Assembly (NCBI GenBank): GCA_013399695.1
Contig: VXAU01003998.1
Location: 2,080,340-2,144,339 of the forward strand
DNA: 64,000 nucleotides
Direction of reading: 5' to 3'
From: Formicarius rufipectus
Taxonomy: Eukaryota; Chordata; Aves; Passeriformes; Formicariidae
Below, piece after piece: positions 62,601 to 64,000 of the stretch. A program made the position numbers and the translations under genes. How positions within the stretch are numbered: position 1 is the stretch's first letter; the number at the start of each line of letters is the position of its first letter. The notes under the pieces are model-generated. The model was given only the letters and a program-made list of their open reading frames with translations, ran no database searches and was not told the DNA's origin.

Positions 62601-62711
62601 GTAGTGGATGACTCTGTAGGAGTTGCCATCCAGTGAGGTTTCGCTGATACGGGTGAAATGGTGCCCATAGTGGGTAACTGTGCTCATCGTGGCAATCGAT
62701 AGCCCCAGCAG
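35819..62711 (-). CDS. TSPAN32: TSPAN32 (PHEMX/TSSC6) tetraspanin, coding exons 2-8; the first coding exon is outside the window
   Basis: Spliced CDS 62711-62597, 61346-61249, 54939-54865, 42811-42710, 40448-40356, 38218-38135, 35920-35819; 222 residues plus TAG. TSPAN32 is a blood-cell-restricted tetraspanin that restrains T-cell proliferation and supports platelet integrin signalling in mouse (family knowledge). Seen in order: the rest of TM1 (LLGLSIATM), the small loop, TM2, the inner loop ATVRESQCL, TM3 (GFFCFALAFC), the large loop beginning VEDSIMDVYDFVYEE with FLCCGKHSPF and two further cysteines (SKTCP, QDCLR), TM4, and the tail NLDRKGKYILRER. The match to human TSPAN32 is clear at LGLSxATM, AAATVRE, VEDxxxDxYDxVYE, FLCCGK and LDRKGKY. 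The human protein has roughly 75 more C-terminal residues that are absent here. The start exon was not found up to 64000. Its position upstream of CD81 in the same orientation matches the human order. Confidence 0.95.
35921..38134 (-). other. TSPAN32: TSPAN32 intron 7
   Basis: A 2.2-kb phase-0 intron. It contains an A/C-rich tract (36339-36376). No other feature was recognised. Confidence 0.85.
36339..36376. repeat. A/C-rich microsatellite-like tract (AAAC)n
   Basis: Imperfect AAAC/AAAAAC repeats in TSPAN32 intron 7. Confidence 0.8.
38135..38218 (-). CDS. TSPAN32: TSPAN32 coding exon 7
   Basis: The acceptor TCCCAG and the donor GTAACA bound 84 bp, or 28 residues: DCLRVIQDFLKKHMNF with the fourth loop cysteine, then the first part of TM4 (VFSLLGITIGFT). 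It is in phase 0. Confidence 0.94.
38219..40355 (-). other. TSPAN32: TSPAN32 intron 6
   Basis: A 2.1-kb phase-0 intron. Roughly 540 bp of it (39648-40190) is a 5'-truncated CR1 element. The remainder shows nothing recognisable. Confidence 0.85.
39648..40190 (-). mobile_element. CR1 LINE, 5'-truncated
   Basis: The plus strand opens with AGAATCATAGAATCATAGAA, the reverse complement of the CR1 terminal ATTCTATGATTCT repeat. It then reads through well-conserved CR1 3' blocks such as GGAAGGGACCCTAAAGATCA, CAACCTGGCCTTGAATGCC and GCTGGATGCAGCACTCCAG. About 540 bp, oriented along TSPAN32, in intron 6. It is the best-preserved mobile element in the window. Confidence 0.9.
40356..40448 (-). CDS. TSPAN32: TSPAN32 coding exon 6 (CCG motif)
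   Basis: The acceptor TCCCAG and the donor GTAAGG bound 93 bp, or 31 residues. It opens with FLCCGKHSPFGD, the hallmark tetraspanin CCG motif of the large loop. It also carries the third loop cysteine (SKTCPAD) and ends DVEQ. The phase is 0 at both ends. Confidence 0.95.
41201..41243. other. Overlapping inverted repeats with an AP-1 consensus
   Basis: The 10-bp arms CTAATGACTC (41201-41210) and GAGTCATTAG (41234-41243) are perfect inverted repeats. Between and overlapping them, ACTCCCC-TCT-GGGGAGT (41221-41237) is a 7-bp hairpin. TGACTCA (41205-41211) is a perfect AP-1 site. The two stems share bases, so they are mutually exclusive. Confidence 0.55.
41471..41735 (+). mobile_element. Possible LTR retrotransposon remnant (solo LTR 3' part)
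   Basis: An AT-rich block reading TTTTCATTAAACTGTAATTC and then TCTGAGTTGGGCTCA resembles the R/U5 end of avian ERVL-type LTRs, which commonly carry ATTAAACTGT followed by a CTCAACCCACGAG-like stretch. The match is partial, no target-site duplication was found, and no internal retroviral genes are present. Confidence 0.3.
42710..42811 (-). CDS. TSPAN32: TSPAN32 coding exon 5
   Basis: The acceptor TTGCAG and the donor GTAAGT bound 102 bp, or 34 residues of the large extracellular loop (VEDSIMDVYDFVYEEV, then RRNSSSFRRHELTAIHKA). NSS is a possible N-glycosylation site. The VED...YD.VYE pattern is diagnostic for TSPAN32. Confidence 0.95.
44270..44289. repeat. (AAAT)n microsatellite
   Basis: About five tandem AAAT units in TSPAN32 intron 4. 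Confidence 0.85.
44671..44695. repeat. A25 homopolymer
   Basis: Twenty-five consecutive A in TSPAN32 intron 4. No retroposed gene body was recognised immediately upstream. Confidence 0.9.
49106..49152. repeat. T/G-rich tract (TTTG/TTTTG)n
   Basis: Imperfect GTTTT and GTTT repeats in TSPAN32 intron 4. Confidence 0.8.
50375..50612 (+). mobile_element. CR1 LINE 3' fragment
   Basis: It contains CR1 3' blocks in the plus orientation: AAGAATTTCTTCATTGAAAC, GGTGGTCAGGCATTGGAACA, CTGGAGGTGTTCAAGAAATG and GAGGTCTTTTCCAACCTTAA, ending ATGATTCTGTGA. A segment before the tail seems deleted relative to the commoner form. Confidence 0.85.
54865..54939 (-). CDS. TSPAN32: TSPAN32 coding exon 4
   Basis: The acceptor CCTCAG and the donor GTAAGT bound 75 bp, or 25 residues: TM3 (GFFCFALAFCGLIPAAYW) and the start of the large extracellular loop (RYTHSTE). 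The phase is 0 at both ends. The length and phases are the same as CD81 exon 4. Confidence 0.94.
55762..55780. repeat. A17 run ending at an ambiguous base
   Basis: Seventeen A, then G and N at 55780, in TSPAN32 intron 3. Confidence 0.9.
59480..59499 (+). other. G-quadruplex motif
   Basis: Four G-runs (GGGG, GGG, GGG, GGGG) separated by loops of 4, 1 and 1 bases on the plus strand. This matches the canonical G4 pattern. It lies about 200 bp from the intragenic CpG island. Confidence 0.6.
59690..60030. promoter_or_regulatory. Intragenic CpG island in TSPAN32 intron 3
   Basis: About 340 bp is dense in CpG and GC-rich motifs (GGCGGAGCGCGGCGGCGGAG at about 59820-59840), in sharp contrast to the surrounding intron. 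A donor-like CAG/GTGAAG on the plus strand follows at 59969. It could be an alternative TSPAN32 promoter, the promoter of an antisense non-coding RNA, or an enhancer. It encodes no recognisable protein. Confidence 0.6.
61249..61346 (-). CDS. TSPAN32: TSPAN32 coding exon 3
   Basis: The acceptor TTCCAG and the donor GTGCGT (a slightly unusual +3/+4) bound 98 bp. Two bases complete the alanine codon, then 32 residues follow: TM2 (FYFGICLSMTLILAALLSS) and the inner loop AATVRESQCLTAM. The RESQCL stretch matches the CD81 QESQCL. CD81 has GCYG before it, but this gene has no cysteine there. Confidence 0.94.
61347..62596 (-). other. TSPAN32: TSPAN32 intron 2
   Basis: A 1.25-kb phase-1 intron with no recognisable feature inside. 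Confidence 0.85.
62597..62711 (-). CDS. TSPAN32: TSPAN32 coding exon 2
   Basis: The acceptor TTCCAG and the donor GTATGT bound 115 bp: 38 codons plus one base. They encode the end of TM1 (LLGLSIATMSTV) and the small extracellular loop (THYGHHF onward). The spare G begins an alanine codon finished in the next exon. The size and phase are identical to CD81 exon 2. Confidence 0.94.
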
Positions 62712-64000
62712 CTGGAAAAGAAGGGTTTTAGGAAGGTATTTACAAGGCAGCAGCTCTTATTGAGTGCACTGAAAACTTTAGGTGTATCTGGATGCTTCTG
62801 AGCCCCATGCAAATGCAGACAGCCTGATCATCCAGAGATGATCACATGTGCCTCAAAGAGCACGTAAAAGAACAAACCCCAGACACTTAAAAATACTAAA
62901 GCTCTTTTTCTCTCTTGCATAATTTGAGTGCATGTGACATTGTGCAGCCCACAGTCTCTTGGCCATTGTCTGGGGATTAAATTCCCACCACGTGAAGAAC
63001 ACCCAGAGGATTGGTGCTCTTGCAGCATAGCTGTGCACTTCCACCCCACTCTGCAGACTACACATGTAGTGGTTTTGGGCAGGGATGACGTTCTTTGCTT
63101 TGCTCTTTGCAATGCTAGTCCCACTGCCTGCTGTTGGCTCTGTTTCCTATTGTAGAGTTCAAAGAGATGAGTCTTGTACTATTCTAAGTTATCTGTGCTG
63201 CCTTCTTTCTGCAACATGTTGCTGGCCTGTTTCTGTCCCATCCCTGAAAGCACAGGTATGCCTAAGACACGGTGCAACTACTACCACATTACCCTCCATG
63301 TTGCCTAGAGTAAGTCCAGTTGATGGAGAGGGAACATATCTGATGGCACCTGGCTCTAGGGCAGAGCTCCTGCAGCATGACTGGGGCAGAGCTGGGACAA
63401 AGGCACCACCAAGGGTGACAGTTAAAACCAGCTTCAAGTCTACTGTAATTAACCTGGAAAATACAAAATGCAAGCCCACTCCTAGTTCCTAAGATAAGGC
63501 TTCATCTTGTGCCTTTACAGCTATACCTGTGCCAAATGACAGTATGATACCAACATAATCCCCACTGTGTGACATTTTATAATAACTTTTGCTGGAATCT
63601 TACAGTTTCGGAGGCTAAATAAATTCAAACCGTAGCATTTTGTCCAACCTAATTTGGGGTACCTTCTGACCCTTCATACTGTGCATTACTGCAAAATGCT
63701 AAGTGAACACCAGTTAGCTCAGATTTCTGAGAAACACCAGTCCAAAATCCTCCCAATAGCAATAGTGTGATTCTAACCATCCACAGCAGCTGTGGATGTT
63801 TAGAGTCTCCTCTAAACATGCTTGGTACCAATTCCCTTTGATTTCCTCCAAATGAAATATTTTCTTATTTGGAAGAGAGAATGACCTTAGAGCTGCTGCA
63901 GCCTATAATCTTGCAATGTTGAAATTTGGACAAACTATGAATTTCATGTGTGGCCCCAAAAAAGGGCTCTTTCCAAGCCCTCAACCCTCTTTGAACTAAA
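62712..64000 (-). other. TSPAN32: TSPAN32 intron 1 (partial)
   Basis: Sequence upstream of exon 2. I looked on the minus strand for an exon with a start Met and the first half of TM1 followed by a phase-0 donor, and found none. The first coding exon is probably beyond the window. No repeat was recognised. Confidence 0.7.

Noticed and set aside
63649..63831. A minus-strand frame with a hydrophobic stretch (RITLLLLGGF), considered as TSPAN32 exon 1
   Set aside because: No phase-0 GT donor follows the hydrophobic segment and the N-terminal pattern does not match TSPAN32.

Overview
This is a stretch of vertebrate nuclear DNA with an intron/exon layout, almost certainly from a bird. It carries 3'-end fragments of CR1 LINEs with the typical avian tail motifs, and it shows the avian/mammalian synteny TSPAN32-CD81 (human 11p15.5; chicken chromosome 5 from general knowledge). 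No prokaryotic genes, CRISPR arrays, tRNA or rRNA genes were recognised. The species cannot be fixed from the window. One CR1 copy resembles subfamilies common in Neoaves, but that is weak evidence.

Two tetraspanin genes lie head-to-tail on the minus strand. CD81 begins at 25684 and runs towards position 1. Its first four coding exons (25684-25619, 15384-15270, 3200-3103, 218-144) are present and encode the first 118 residues, through TM3 and into the start of the large extracellular loop. The remaining exons lie left of the window. A TATA-like box, GC boxes and a CpG island mark its promoter, and a polypyrimidine tract of about 480 bp (polypurine on the sense strand) sits directly upstream. 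About 10 kb further upstream is the 3' end of TSPAN32 (PHEMX/TSSC6). Seven consecutive coding exons (62711-62597, 61346-61249, 54939-54865, 42811-42710, 40448-40356, 38218-38135, 35920-35819) give 222 residues ending at an in-frame stop. Its first coding exon (start Met and most of TM1) was not found and is presumably right of position 64000.

All eleven exons have canonical AG/GT borders and their phases join without error. The second, third and fourth coding exons are 115, 98 and 75 bp in both genes, with identical intron phases, which is a clear sign of shared tetraspanin gene ancestry. TSPAN32 ends about 75 residues earlier than the human protein, and a weak splice donor overlaps its stop codon.

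The rest is intron or intergenic DNA: four CR1 fragments, one possible LTR remnant, A-, T- and A/C-rich low-complexity tracts, two assembly gaps and two isolated N bases. There is also a second, intragenic CpG island in a TSPAN32 intron (about 59.7-60.0 kb) with a nearby G-quadruplex motif. I did not find a new biological system. The most useful leads are the intragenic CpG island, the polypurine tract at the CD81 promoter and the TSPAN32 C-terminal difference.
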